64,000 nucleotides of DNA from Flavobacterium terrae (GTDB taxonomy: Bacteria; Bacteroidota; Bacteroidia; Flavobacteriales; Flavobacteriaceae): positions 738,780 to 802,779 of the forward strand of contig NZ_FQZI01000002.1 of the NCBI RefSeq assembly GCF_900142035.1. Reading direction: 5' to 3'. Below, in pieces: positions 1 through 8,802 of the stretch. The notes under the pieces were generated by a model, which saw nothing but the letters and a program-made list of their open reading frames with translations, did not search any database and was not told the origin of the DNA. Positions within the stretch are counted from its first letter, which is position 1. Each line of letters begins with the position of its first letter. The translations under genes were made by a program, and so were the position numbers.

Positions 1-1146
1 AAAGATCAACCATCATCAAATTCTGATGTATGGAATCGTGTTGAATACAGACCATTAGAAGGTTTTGTTTACGCAATTACACCTTTTAACTTTACTGCAA
101 TCGCGGCTAATTTACCAGCAAGTGCTGCGTTAATGGGGAATGTTGTAGTTTGGAAACCATCAGACAGCCAAGTATTTTCTGCAAAAGTTATCATTGATGT
201 ATTTAAAGAAGCTGGAGTTCCAGACGGTGTTATCAATGTTGTTTTTGGTGACCCAGTTATGATTACTGATACAATTTTAGCTTCACCAGATTTCGCAGGT
301 ATCCACTACACTGGATCCACTTTCGTATTCAAAGAATTATGGAAAAAAATTGGAGAAAACATCCATACTTATAAAACATACCCAAGAATTGTAGGAGAAA
401 CAGGAGGAAAAGATTTCATTCTAGTTCACCCATCTTCTAATGTAAAACAAGTAGTTGCTAATACAATTCGTGGTGCATTTGAATTCCAAGGACAAAAATG
501 TTCTGCCGCTTCAAGAGCTTATTTCCCTACAAGTCTTTGGCCTGCAATTAAAGAAGAAATGGGTAAAGAATTAGCAACAATAAAACAAGGAAGCCCTCAA
601 AATTTCTCCAACTTTGTTACTGCTGTAATTCATGAAGGATCATTCGATAAGCTAGCCAAATATATTGACCAAGCAAAAGCAGACGCAGATGCAGAGGTTA
701 TTTTTGGAGGTAATTACGATAAGTCTGTTGGTTATTTCATTGAGCCAACTGTAATTTTAACTACAAACCCTAAATACACAACAATGGAAACCGAATTATT
801 CGGACCAGTGTTAACTGTTTATATTTATGAAGATAAAGATTGGGCTGATGTATTAAAATTAGTTGATTCAACATCTGAGTATGCTTTAACTGGCGCAGTT
901 TTCAGTCAAGATCGTTATGCTATTGAAGAAGCCACTATTGCTTTACAAAATAGCGCTGGAAACTTCTACATCAACGACAAACCAACTGGAGCTGTAGTAG
1001 GAATGCAACCTTTTGGTGGAGCGAGAGCTTCAGGAACAAACGATAAAGCAGGTTCTGCTCAAAACTTATTGCGTTGGGTCTCTCCAAGAACAATTAAAGA
1101 AACATTTGTTACTCCAACAGATTACAGATATCCGTTTTTAGGTTAA
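1..1146 (+). CDS. pruA: L-glutamate gamma-semialdehyde (1-pyrroline-5-carboxylate) dehydrogenase, 5'-truncated
   Basis: This is the C-terminal 381 residues of an aldehyde dehydrogenase that oxidises glutamate semialdehyde to glutamate with NAD, the second step of proline catabolism. The frame is open from base 1, so the ATG at 133 is internal. The segment before it already reads EGFVYAITPFNFTAIAAN, the conserved PruA Rossmann region. Also visible are KPSDS, the VGETGGKDF segment with the general-base Glu, the catalytic Cys in FQGQKCSAASRAY, and ETELFGPVL near the C-terminus. The stop is followed by a strong terminator at 1171. The start lies upstream of the window, so operon context is unknown. 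Identity is near certain from the motifs. Confidence 0.95.
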   Translation, partial: KDQPSSNSDVWNRVEYRPLEGFVYAITPFNFTAIAANLPASAALMGNVVVWKPSDSQVFSAKVIIDVFKEAGVPDGVINVVFGDPVMITDTILASPDFAGIHYTGSTFVFKELWKKIGENIHTYKTYPRIVGETGGKDFILVHPSSNVKQVVANTIRGAFEFQGQKCSAASRAYFPTSLWPAIKEEMGKELATIKQGSPQNFSNFVTAVIHEGSFDKLAKYIDQAKADADAEVIFGGNYDKSVGYFIEPTVILTTNPKYTTMETELFGPVLTVYIYEDKDWADVLKLVDSTSEYALTGAVFSQDRYAIEEATIALQNSAGNFYINDKPTGAVVGMQPFGGARASGTNDKAGSAQNLLRWVSPRTIKETFVTPTDYRYPFLG

Positions 1147-1170
1147 AAAACTTAAAAACCAAATATTTAA

Positions 1171-1196
1171 AAAGGCCGCAAATTGCGGCCTTTTTT
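1171..1196 (+). terminator. Rho-independent terminator after pruA
   Basis: A 10-bp stem (AAAGGCCGCA / TGCGGCCTTT) with a short AAT loop is followed by a run of T. It lies 25 nt after the pruA stop. Confidence 0.9.
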
Positions 1197-1202
1197 ATTT
1201 CC

Positions 1203-1231
1203 TTGCATCTAAATTAGTACTAATAATTTTG
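1203..1231 (+). promoter_or_regulatory. Candidate promoter for the T9SS hydrolase
   Basis: TTG at 1203-1205, an 18-nt spacer, then TAATTTTG at 1224-1231, matches the Bacteroidota -33/-7 consensus (TTG, TAnnTTTG). It would give a leader of about 110 nt before the ATG at 1348. The remaining leader is A/T rich with no clear hairpin. Confidence 0.45.
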
Positions 1232-1347
1232 TTAATTATTATATTATTTATAATTTGGGAATCAAAAATTATTATGCATGCATATAATTTTAACTATTTT
1301 TTTATAAAATAGACAAAAAACAACTAAACAAACTAAACCAAAAACCA

Positions 1348-4300
1348 ATGAAACAAAATTATCGCTTGATTTTGCTTCTTTGCTGTTGCCATTTTATTAT
1401 CCAGGCTCAAAGCAAGAAGAAAATCGACTTTTCTGATTTTAGTCAGAAAGGCATGAAAACAAAAATTTTCTTAACCAATCCCAAGCCTTTTTCAATCTTA
1501 GGCCAAAAAAACGAAAGCTATGGAATGTATGGCTTTTACCAATCTTACCAAGAATTATCAATTTCTGACAAGCTAAACCGATTTAACAATTCTGACTACA
1601 TCAAATCTCAAATGAAGTTAGAAACTACTTCAGAAACCATAAAAATAGGACTCATTCACACTGAATTTGAAACAATAAGCAAAGAAGCTTTTGAAAATGG
1701 CAAAATTAAAATAGAGAACAATAAAGCCAAGCGTTTATCTTCTGACTATGTTTTTAGTAAATATTCAAACACAATTATTGCTCCTCTAACTAGTAGAAAA
1801 AAAGGATTACAAACAACTTTTATTCTTGATGATAAGATGTTTGTAAATTCAACTTCTAACAATATAAAAAACATTAGCATTAACTTTGATGACAACAAAG
1901 GCTATGTCATTTCTGAAATCAACAAACCCATTTCTGTAAACTACAACACTGAAGGAACAAAGAACATTTCTTTCAAAATCGAATTAGAAAATGGAGAAAC
2001 AATAATACGAAAATCAACACTTCAAGTTAGTTACTCAAACGAAGATACGGCAAGACTTTTCAGAAGATCACCAAGCTTAATCACATCAACAAGAAATCCA
2101 GATCTAGCAATTTATGGCGCTACGGATCAATCTCCAGGAAAGTGCGAATATGAAGTATTTTTAAGCCCAGACGGAGTATTAGATAAACCTATTTTTATAG
2201 TAGATGGTTTTGACCCTTCAGATAGCAGAAACATTACTGCTGTATACAACCTTTTAACTTATACAGATGCAGAGGGAATTACACAAAATCTTGGTGATAG
2301 AATACGAAATCAAGAAGGATTTGATGTAGTTGTAGTAAACTTTCCCACATATATTAATGCACTTAACAATACGATAGATGGAGGAGCTGATTTTATAGAA
2401 AGAAATGCACTTTCATTAGTTACTGTTATCGAATTAATTAACAACCAAAAAACAGGAAATGAACAAAATGTAGTAATAGGTCCTAGTATGGGAGGATTAA
2501 TTTCTAGATATGCATTACGCTTTATGGAACTAAACTCTCTAAATCATCAAACAAGACTTTGGATTTCATTTGACTCTCCACACTACGGAGCCAATGTACC
2601 AATAGGACTTCAACATTTATTTAATTACTTTGCCTATGGATATGGAGATGTTGACGCAGTAAAACCTCTAGTTGAAGGCATGTTACGTTCTCCTGCTGCA
2701 AAGCAAATGCTAGTTGATCATTTTGACGCACACACTACAAGTATTGTGGGTGTTGATGATCCTCGTGTTCCAACTACAGGCCTCCCTTTATTACCAACTG
2801 GTGCACAAAATTTTAGAAATAATTTCCAAAACAGAATGAATACTATGGGATTTCCTGTAAACACAAGAAATATTTCTATGATTAACGGAAGCGGTTTAAG
2901 TGCAAAATTTAAAGACATTAACAACAATGATGTAAATCCAGGTTTTGACTTAATAAACAGTAATATAAACACAGGAACAGTGTTTGGATTAAATACTAGG
3001 GCACAAACCTTTTGTGAATATATGCCAAATGCAAATGTTCAGGAACAAATAGTAAATGTATCTATTCAAGCTCAGATTTTCTTTTGGGTAACTCAAGATA
3101 CATTTATAGCGACTGCAAAACAAAGTTCAAATACAAACGGGGTTGATTCTTCACCGGGCGGATTATTTGACATTTTCGCTTTAGCAAACTCTTTAGGCGG
3201 AGATCCAATTTTAACTAATTTCCTAAACTCAATGCGTTGTGGTTATTTTAGTTTTATTCCTGCAGTAAGTTCTATGGGATTAAATATTGGCGGAAACATT
3301 AACAACAATCAACCTAATTATTATTTCAATATTAATTTAGGCGCAGCTGATACGCCTTGGGATGGAGTAAACACCACAACTACAAACACTACTCCATTTA
3401 AAAACTGGTATATGCCACCTACAAATGAAGGACATGTTAAATTGACTCAAGGAAATGTTGATTTTGCTTGGTGTGAAATTGTTAAACCTGACTTTGACTT
3501 TAATACTGTAAGTTCAAACAGCACAAGCACATGTACTGGAAATAATGCAAATTTTACTTTTGATTATAACAACATTCATGGATGTTTACCTACTCCAACA
3601 ACTTTTACAGCTACAGGAAACCCAACTGGTTCATCAGTAACGTTTACACCAAATTCGATTTCAGCAAATGGGACAGTAAATATGTCTGTGAGCAATATTG
3701 CTCCAGGGACTTATACTATAAATGTTACTCCTGTTGGATTTCCTACTAAAGTAATTCCAGTTACAGTGACAATTTACCCTCCAAATCCTAATCTAAATAG
3801 TGCTACTCAATATAGTTTAAACAATAATGGTTTTACAACAGCAAATAGCGCAACTGTACCTCAAGGTTCAAACTTAGAATTACAAATTCCTTCTAATTTA
3901 TACAGCGGAACTATAGAATGGTTTGACCCAACTGGGGCTTCTAGAGGAAGTAGCAACCCTACAATATTGAACATTCAAGATAATAGTATTGAAGAAGGAA
4001 CTTGGCAAGCTCAAGTTACTTTCACAAACGATTGCTCAAGAATGATGATTCCCTCTAACATTCCTTTTACAGTTGTAGTAGAGCCTTCATTAAGTACAAA
4101 TCAATTCCAACAATTAGAATTAAGTATATATCCTAATCCCTCAAAAGATTTTATTACAATAAAATCGCCAACTACTTTAAGTCAAATTAGAACGAAGATA
4201 ATAGATTTAAGAGGCCGAGTAATTCAGGATAAAGAAATTAAAAATGTTAATTCTGATCAGATTCATTTAGAAATTTCAATCTTATCTGAAGGAGCATATA

Positions 4301-4356
4301 TTTTACAAATAGAAACCGAAGGATCAAAAATCACTAAAAGAATTATCAAAGAATAA
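1348..4356 (+). CDS. Secreted alpha/beta-hydrolase-like protein with T9SS type A C-terminal sorting domain
   Basis: The 1002-aa protein starts with a signal peptide (residues 1-20, ending in IIQAQS). Residues about 280-480 form an alpha/beta-hydrolase-like core: FIVDGFDPSD, then the nucleophile elbow GPSMGG with Ser380, then WISFDSPHYGAN, which resembles lipase or PGAP1-like enzymes. NEGHVKLTQ near residue 690 could supply the catalytic His. Residues about 730-900 look like Ig-like or PKD-like beta domains. The last ~80 residues (SIYPNPSKDFITI ... KRIIKE) are a type A T9SS sorting signal, so the protein should be exported through the outer membrane and anchored or released. The substrate is unknown; esterase or lipase activity is inferred from the elbow only. 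Confidence 0.8.
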   Translation: MKQNYRLILLLCCCHFIIQAQSKKKIDFSDFSQKGMKTKIFLTNPKPFSILGQKNESYGMYGFYQSYQELSISDKLNRFNNSDYIKSQMKLETTSETIKIGLIHTEFETISKEAFENGKIKIENNKAKRLSSDYVFSKYSNTIIAPLTSRKKGLQTTFILDDKMFVNSTSNNIKNISINFDDNKGYVISEINKPISVNYNTEGTKNISFKIELENGETIIRKSTLQVSYSNEDTARLFRRSPSLITSTRNPDLAIYGATDQSPGKCEYEVFLSPDGVLDKPIFIVDGFDPSDSRNITAVYNLLTYTDAEGITQNLGDRIRNQEGFDVVVVNFPTYINALNNTIDGGADFIERNALSLVTVIELINNQKTGNEQNVVIGPSMGGLISRYALRFMELNSLNHQTRLWISFDSPHYGANVPIGLQHLFNYFAYGYGDVDAVKPLVEGMLRSPAAKQMLVDHFDAHTTSIVGVDDPRVPTTGLPLLPTGAQNFRNNFQNRMNTMGFPVNTRNISMINGSGLSAKFKDINNNDVNPGFDLINSNINTGTVFGLNTRAQTFCEYMPNANVQEQIVNVSIQAQIFFWVTQDTFIATAKQSSNTNGVDSSPGGLFDIFALANSLGGDPILTNFLNSMRCGYFSFIPAVSSMGLNIGGNINNNQPNYYFNINLGAADTPWDGVNTTTTNTTPFKNWYMPPTNEGHVKLTQGNVDFAWCEIVKPDFDFNTVSSNSTSTCTGNNANFTFDYNNIHGCLPTPTTFTATGNPTGSSVTFTPNSISANGTVNMSVSNIAPGTYTINVTPVGFPTKVIPVTVTIYPPNPNLNSATQYSLNNNGFTTANSATVPQGSNLELQIPSNLYSGTIEWFDPTGASRGSSNPTILNIQDNSIEEGTWQAQVTFTNDCSRMMIPSNIPFTVVVEPSLSTNQFQQLELSIYPNPSKDFITIKSPTTLSQIRTKIIDLRGRVIQDKEIKNVNSDQIHLEISILSEGAYILQIETEGSKITKRIIKE

Positions 4357-4362
4357 TAAAAT

Positions 4363-4392
4363 AAAAAGTCCCGATAAACTCGGGACTTTTTT
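4363..4392. terminator. Bidirectional terminator between the hydrolase and rsmG
   Basis: The hairpin AAAAAGTCCCGA / TCGGGACTTTTT has an A tract on one side and a T tract on the other. It therefore serves both convergent genes and overlaps the rsmG stop codon. Confidence 0.85.
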
Positions 4393-5011
4393 ATAATGGC
4401 AAATACACTACTTTTTTGGTTTCGAAAAAATCTTCAGTAAAAAAGTCAGATATATTATATTGTATAGCTTCTGGAAAATCATTTAATTCTTCTGTTAAAT
4501 CACCACCTTTTAAATATAAAATACCATTAGCTCTTTCAGAATGAGCATTATTTTTTTTAGTTTTTCCTTTCACCCAACTTACAAAATCTGGCATATTAGT
4601 TACTGCACGACTAACAATAAAATCAAATTTATCATTTACAGTATTTGCTCTTTTTTGTTCAGCTTTTAAATTTTTCAAACCAATGGCCTGAGCCACTTCA
4701 TTAACTACTTTTATCTTCTTTGCAATAACGTCAATAAGGTAAAATTTTGTTTCGGGAAAAAGAATCGCCAATGGAATTCCAGGAAAACCTCCCCCTGTAC
4801 CAACATCTAAAATTGTACTTCCAGCTTTAAATTCCTGAATTTTAGCAATTGCCAAAGAATGCAATACATGCTTAATATATAATTCTTCAATATCTTTTCT
4901 AGAAATGACATTAATCTTGGCATTCCAATCTAAATATAAAGCCTCTAATTTTGAAAATTGAGCAATTTGCTCTTGAGACAAATTAGGAAAATACTTTAGT
5001 ATTTCTTCCAT
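4391..5011 (-). CDS. rsmG: 16S rRNA (guanine-527-N7)-methyltransferase
   Basis: This 206-aa protein has the typical RsmG (GidB) length. It methylates N7 of G527 in 16S rRNA using S-adenosylmethionine. The SAM-binding motif I reads ILDVGTGGGFPGIPLA (about residues 68-83). Other family marks are the N-terminal YLDWNAKINVISRKD segment and FDFIVSRAVTNMPDF. The gene is divergent from the desaturase and convergent with the T9SS hydrolase, so it appears monocistronic. A TAATTTTG -7 box lies 15 nt upstream of its ATG. Confidence 0.95.
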   Translation of the reverse strand: MEEILKYFPNLSQEQIAQFSKLEALYLDWNAKINVISRKDIEELYIKHVLHSLAIAKIQEFKAGSTILDVGTGGGFPGIPLAILFPETKFYLIDVIAKKIKVVNEVAQAIGLKNLKAEQKRANTVNDKFDFIVSRAVTNMPDFVSWVKGKTKKNNAHSERANGILYLKGGDLTEELNDFPEAIQYNISDFFTEDFFETKKVVYLPL

Positions 5012-5026
5012 AAATCAAATTTTTCA

Positions 5027-5034
5027 CAAAATTA
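5027..5034 (-). promoter_or_regulatory. -7 promoter box for rsmG
   Basis: On the minus strand this reads TAATTTTG, matching TAnnTTTG, 15 nt before the rsmG ATG. No clear TTG at -33 is visible. Confidence 0.5.
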
Positions 5035-5090
5035 CATAATTTAGAGGTTAAAATTTGTGTTAATGAGTATCAATTCAATTTATTAAACAT

Positions 5091-5098
5091 TAACTTTG
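5091..5098 (+). promoter_or_regulatory. -7 promoter box for the desaturase; decides the start
   Basis: TAACTTTG matches TAnnTTTG. The TTG inside it is in frame with the desaturase and could be mistaken for a start codon at 5096. If this is the promoter, translation must begin downstream, at ATG 5117. Confidence 0.6.
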
Positions 5099-5116
5099 GC
5101 GCTTATTGCAAAAAAT

Positions 5117-6211
5117 ATGAATACAACAATTCCAACTTTTTCTAGAACAGACTCGATGAAATTCTTTCGCACATTGAATACTCGAGTTAATAACTATTTC
5201 AAAGAGAACAACATACAAAAAACAGGAAACTGGAAATTACATTTAAAAACTGTAGTTATGTTTGCTTTGTTTTTGAGCCCTTACTTTTTGATATTAACTT
5301 TAGATCTACCTTTTTGGGCACATATATTACTATCTATAGTTATAGGAATTGGAATGGCTGGTGTAGGTATGAATGTAATGCATGATGGGAATCATGGTTC
5401 ATATTCCTCAAAACAATGGTTAAATAAATTTATGGGAGGAAGTATATACATCCTTGCAGGAAATGTTTACAACTGGCAAGTACAACACAATGTTTTGCAC
5501 CACACATATACCAATATTCCGGGACATGATGAGGACTTAGAAGCTGGAAGAATTATGCGTTTTAGTAAAACGGCAAAATGGCATCGTTTTCATAAATTCC
5601 AACATTATTACTCAGTTTTCCTTTATGGATTATTGACTTTCAACTGGGCTATCACCACTGATTTCCTTCAAATGAAACGTTATTTAAAACGTAAATTATC
5701 GTATGGTGAATTCAAGAGTCCTGCAATTCAATGGACAACATTAGTAATCACTAAAGTGATTTATTTTTCAATTTGGTTAGTAATACCTATGGTATTAGGT
5801 ATCCCTTGGTGGAAAGTTTTAATTGGTTTCGTAATTATGCATTACACAGCTGGTTTAATTTTAAGTATAATCTTTCAATTAGCTCACGTGATTGAGGATA
5901 CAGTTACTCCTGAACCTAATGATGAAAACGAATTAGAAAATACTTGGGCAATTCATCAGTTGTTTACAACTGTGAACTTTGCTCCTAAAAATTGGTTAGT
6001 AAATTGGTATACAGGTGGACTAAATCACCAAATCGAACACCATATTTTTCCTCACATTAGCCACATTCATTATGGTAAAATTGCGGAAATAGTTAAAGAA
6101 ACAGCAAAAGAATGCAACTTACCGTATTACGAATACAAAACCATGACAGCTGCAATAGCATCTCATTTCCGTCATTTAAAAGAATTAGGACAAAAACCAC
6201 AATTAGCATAA
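5117..6211 (+). CDS. Membrane fatty acid (acyl-CoA/acyl-lipid) desaturase
   Basis: This integral-membrane di-iron desaturase of 364 aa introduces a double bond into a fatty acyl chain. All three histidine boxes are present: HDGNH (89-93), HNVLHH (124-129) and HQIEHH (304-309). Hydrophobic segments lie around residues 45-85 and 215-250. The QIEHH form of the third box resembles front-end or linoleoyl-CoA-type desaturases, but no cytochrome b5 domain is fused and the regiospecificity cannot be read from sequence. ATG 5117 is preferred because the upstream in-frame TTG lies in a -7 promoter box. The aminotransferase follows after 30 nt and may be co-transcribed. Confidence 0.9.
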   Translation: MNTTIPTFSRTDSMKFFRTLNTRVNNYFKENNIQKTGNWKLHLKTVVMFALFLSPYFLILTLDLPFWAHILLSIVIGIGMAGVGMNVMHDGNHGSYSSKQWLNKFMGGSIYILAGNVYNWQVQHNVLHHTYTNIPGHDEDLEAGRIMRFSKTAKWHRFHKFQHYYSVFLYGLLTFNWAITTDFLQMKRYLKRKLSYGEFKSPAIQWTTLVITKVIYFSIWLVIPMVLGIPWWKVLIGFVIMHYTAGLILSIIFQLAHVIEDTVTPEPNDENELENTWAIHQLFTTVNFAPKNWLVNWYTGGLNHQIEHHIFPHISHIHYGKIAEIVKETAKECNLPYYEYKTMTAAIASHFRHLKELGQKPQLA

Positions 6212-6241
6212 ATAAACACACAACACAATTTTCAAACTAAA

Positions 6242-7429
6242 ATGAGTACAATTTTATCGGAAAGAATTAACAACCTAGCCGTTTCACAAACTTTAGCCAT
6301 GGCTGCTTTAGCCAGAGAATTAAAATCTCAAGGAAAAGACATTATCAGTTTAAGTTTAGGCGAACCTGATTTCAACACACCAGACTTTATTAAAGAAGCT
6401 GCTAAAAAAGCTATCGATGACAATTATTCAGCCTACCCTCCTGTAGAAGGTTATGCCGATTTAAAAGAAGCCATTTGTAATAAATTCAAGAGAGATAACA
6501 ATTTAAATTATACGCCTGCTCAAATCGTAGTTTCTACGGGAGCAAAACAATCGCTTTACAATGTTGCCCAAGTAATGTTGAATGATGGCGATGAAGTAAT
6601 TCTTCCAGCTCCTTACTGGGTTTCTTACTTTGAAATTATAAAATTATCAGGCGGAATTCCTGTACCAGTTGAAACTTCTGTGGAGTCAAACTTCAAAATG
6701 ACTCCAGCACAATTAGAAGCTGCTATCACACCAAAAACAAAAATGATGTGGTTCAGTTCTCCTTGTAATCCTTCAGGTTCTGTTTACAGCAAAGAAGAAT
6801 TAGAAGTATTGGCTGATGTATTAAAAAAACACCCAAATATTTATGTAGTTTCTGATGAAATCTACGAACATATTAACTATACTGGTAACTATTGCAGTAT
6901 AGGTTCAATTCCAGGAATGGAAAACAACACTATTACTGTTAACGGAGTAGCAAAAGCGTTTGCAATGACGGGATGGAGAATTGGTTATTTAGGTGCTCCT
7001 GAATTTATCGCTAAAGCATGTATCAAAATGCAAGGACAAGTAACTAGTGGTGCCAACTCAATTGCTCAACGCGCTACTAAAGCTGCTGTTGAAGCATCTC
7101 CTTCAGCTATTAAATATATGGTGGATGCTTTTGAAAGCAGAAGAGGAATTGTATACCAATTACTATCTGAAATCCCAGGTTTTAAATTAACGATGCCAGA
7201 AGGTGCTTTCTATTTCTTCCCTGATGTTTCTGAATATTTTGGTAAAACTTTAAAAGGAAAAGAAATTAAAGATGCCAATGACTTTGCCATGTACTTATTA
7301 GGCGAAGCCAATGTAGCAACAGTAACTGGAGACGCATTTGGTAATCCAAACTGCATCAGACTATCTTACGCAACCAGTGAAGAACAACTTAGAGAAGCTA
7401 TAAAGAGAATCAAAGAATCTTTATCATAA
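6242..7429 (+). CDS. Pyridoxal-phosphate-dependent aspartate-type aminotransferase
   Basis: This 395-aa class I aminotransferase (fold type I) probably transfers the amino group between aspartate or another amino acid and 2-oxoglutarate in the cytoplasm. Visible motifs are LSLGEPDFNTPDFI, YPPVEGYADLKEAI, NPSGSVYSKEEL and VSDEIYEHI with the Asp that contacts the pyridine N. The PLP Schiff-base Lys is Lys238 in VAKAFAMTGWRIGY, and the C-terminal Arg is in CIRLSYA. It resembles the AspB/AspC Ib subgroup. Exact substrate is not provable from sequence. It ends in a clear terminator. Confidence 0.9.
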   Translation: MSTILSERINNLAVSQTLAMAALARELKSQGKDIISLSLGEPDFNTPDFIKEAAKKAIDDNYSAYPPVEGYADLKEAICNKFKRDNNLNYTPAQIVVSTGAKQSLYNVAQVMLNDGDEVILPAPYWVSYFEIIKLSGGIPVPVETSVESNFKMTPAQLEAAITPKTKMMWFSSPCNPSGSVYSKEELEVLADVLKKHPNIYVVSDEIYEHINYTGNYCSIGSIPGMENNTITVNGVAKAFAMTGWRIGYLGAPEFIAKACIKMQGQVTSGANSIAQRATKAAVEASPSAIKYMVDAFESRRGIVYQLLSEIPGFKLTMPEGAFYFFPDVSEYFGKTLKGKEIKDANDFAMYLLGEANVATVTGDAFGNPNCIRLSYATSEEQLREAIKRIKESLS

Positions 7430-7435
7430 TATCAC

Positions 7436-7462
7436 GCCTCAAGGAAACTTGGGGCTTTTTTA
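7436..7462 (+). terminator. Terminator after the aminotransferase
   Basis: Stem GCCTCAAG / CTTGGGGC (one G-T pair) with a GAAA tetraloop, followed by TTTTTT. Confidence 0.85.
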
Positions 7463-7486
7463 TTACCACAATCCACAACACAACAA

Positions 7487-8653
7487 ATGCAAAAGAAAAT
7501 ACTATTATTAGGTTCAGGAGAATTAGGAAAAGAATTTGTAATCGCTGCACAACGTATTGGTCAATATGTCATTGCAGTAGACAGTTATGCAAACGCACCA
7601 GCCATGCAGGTGGCTCACGAACACGAAGTGATTAACATGCTTGATGGAACAGAACTAGACCGAATTGTAGCTAAGCATAATCCTGATTTTATTGTTCCTG
7701 AAATAGAAGCTATCCGCACCGAACGTTTTTACGACTACGAAAAACAAGGCATAACTGTTGTTCCTTCGGCTAAAGCTGCAAATTTTACCATGAACCGTAA
7801 AGCCATTCGTGATTTAGCAGCCAAAGATTTAGGATTACGAACTGCAAATTATCGTTATGCCACAACAAAAGAAGAATTAGAAAAAGCTGTTACGGAAGTT
7901 GGTATTCCTTGTGTAGTAAAACCACTAATGAGTTCATCTGGAAAAGGGCAATCAACCATAAAATCTGAAAATGATATTGAAAAAGCATGGAATTATGCTG
8001 TAGAAGGTTCGCGAGGCGATATTGTAGAAGTTATTGTAGAAGCTTTTGTTAATTTCCATTCAGAAATAACATTGTTAACAGTTACTCAAAACAATCATCC
8101 TACGTTATTCTGCGCACCTATAGGTCACCGCCAGGAACGTGGGGATTATCAGGAAAGCTGGCAACCAGCAAAAGTTTCAGAAAAAGATATTATAGAAGCT
8201 CAAGACATGGCTCGAAAAGTTACTGAAGCTTTAGGTGGTGCAGGGCTTTTTGGTGTGGAGTTTTTCTTAACTGATGAAGGTGTTTATTTTTCAGAATTAT
8301 CACCAAGACCTCACGATACTGGCATGGTGACGTTAGCCAAAACACAAAATTTCAACGAATTCGAATTGCATTTACGTGCCATTTTAAGTATTCCAATTGC
8401 CGAAATCACTCAGGAAAAAATTGGAGCAAGTGCCGTTATTTTAGCAACTGAAAATTCAAATAATCCAACATTTGATGGTATCGAAAAAGTAGCGAGTTTA
8501 TCAAAGACCGATTTTAGAATTTTTGGAAAACCAACTTCAAGACCTTTCAGAAGAATGGGAGTTGTGTTAGTAAATGATTCACTTGATACACCAATTGAAG
8601 AAATTGTTGAAAAAGCAAAAAACACTGCCACTTTAGTAAAAGTGAACGCATAA
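7487..8653 (+). CDS. purT: Formate-dependent phosphoribosylglycinamide formyltransferase (GAR transformylase 2)
   Basis: This ATP-grasp enzyme of purine synthesis makes formyl-GAR from GAR, formate and ATP, an alternative to folate-dependent PurN. The 388 aa match PurT length. Motifs seen are [18 protein letters not shown] at the N-terminus, [15 protein letters not shown], the ATP-grasp stretch [14 protein letters not shown], the metal/ATP residues in [19 protein letters not shown], and the PHDTGMVTL signature. It stands alone downstream of a terminator. The 149-nt gap after it has no convincing terminator. Confidence 0.95.
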   Translation: MQKKILLLGSGELGKEFVIAAQRIGQYVIAVDSYANAPAMQVAHEHEVINMLDGTELDRIVAKHNPDFIVPEIEAIRTERFYDYEKQGITVVPSAKAANFTMNRKAIRDLAAKDLGLRTANYRYATTKEELEKAVTEVGIPCVVKPLMSSSGKGQSTIKSENDIEKAWNYAVEGSRGDIVEVIVEAFVNFHSEITLLTVTQNNHPTLFCAPIGHRQERGDYQESWQPAKVSEKDIIEAQDMARKVTEALGGAGLFGVEFFLTDEGVYFSELSPRPHDTGMVTLAKTQNFNEFELHLRAILSIPIAEITQEKIGASAVILATENSNNPTFDGIEKVASLSKTDFRIFGKPTSRPFRRMGVVLVNDSLDTPIEEIVEKAKNTATLVKVNA

Positions 8654-8802
8654 AAAACCGACTTACTCGGCTGACAATGAAGTAATTTTCTTAAAAACAA
8701 CATCTTTTAGCCAAAAAATGAATCAATAATTCGTAAGCTTATTTTTTTTTCGGAAATTTGCACTCATTTTTTCGGTAATATTCGGAAAATAAGTTTTTAG
8801 AA

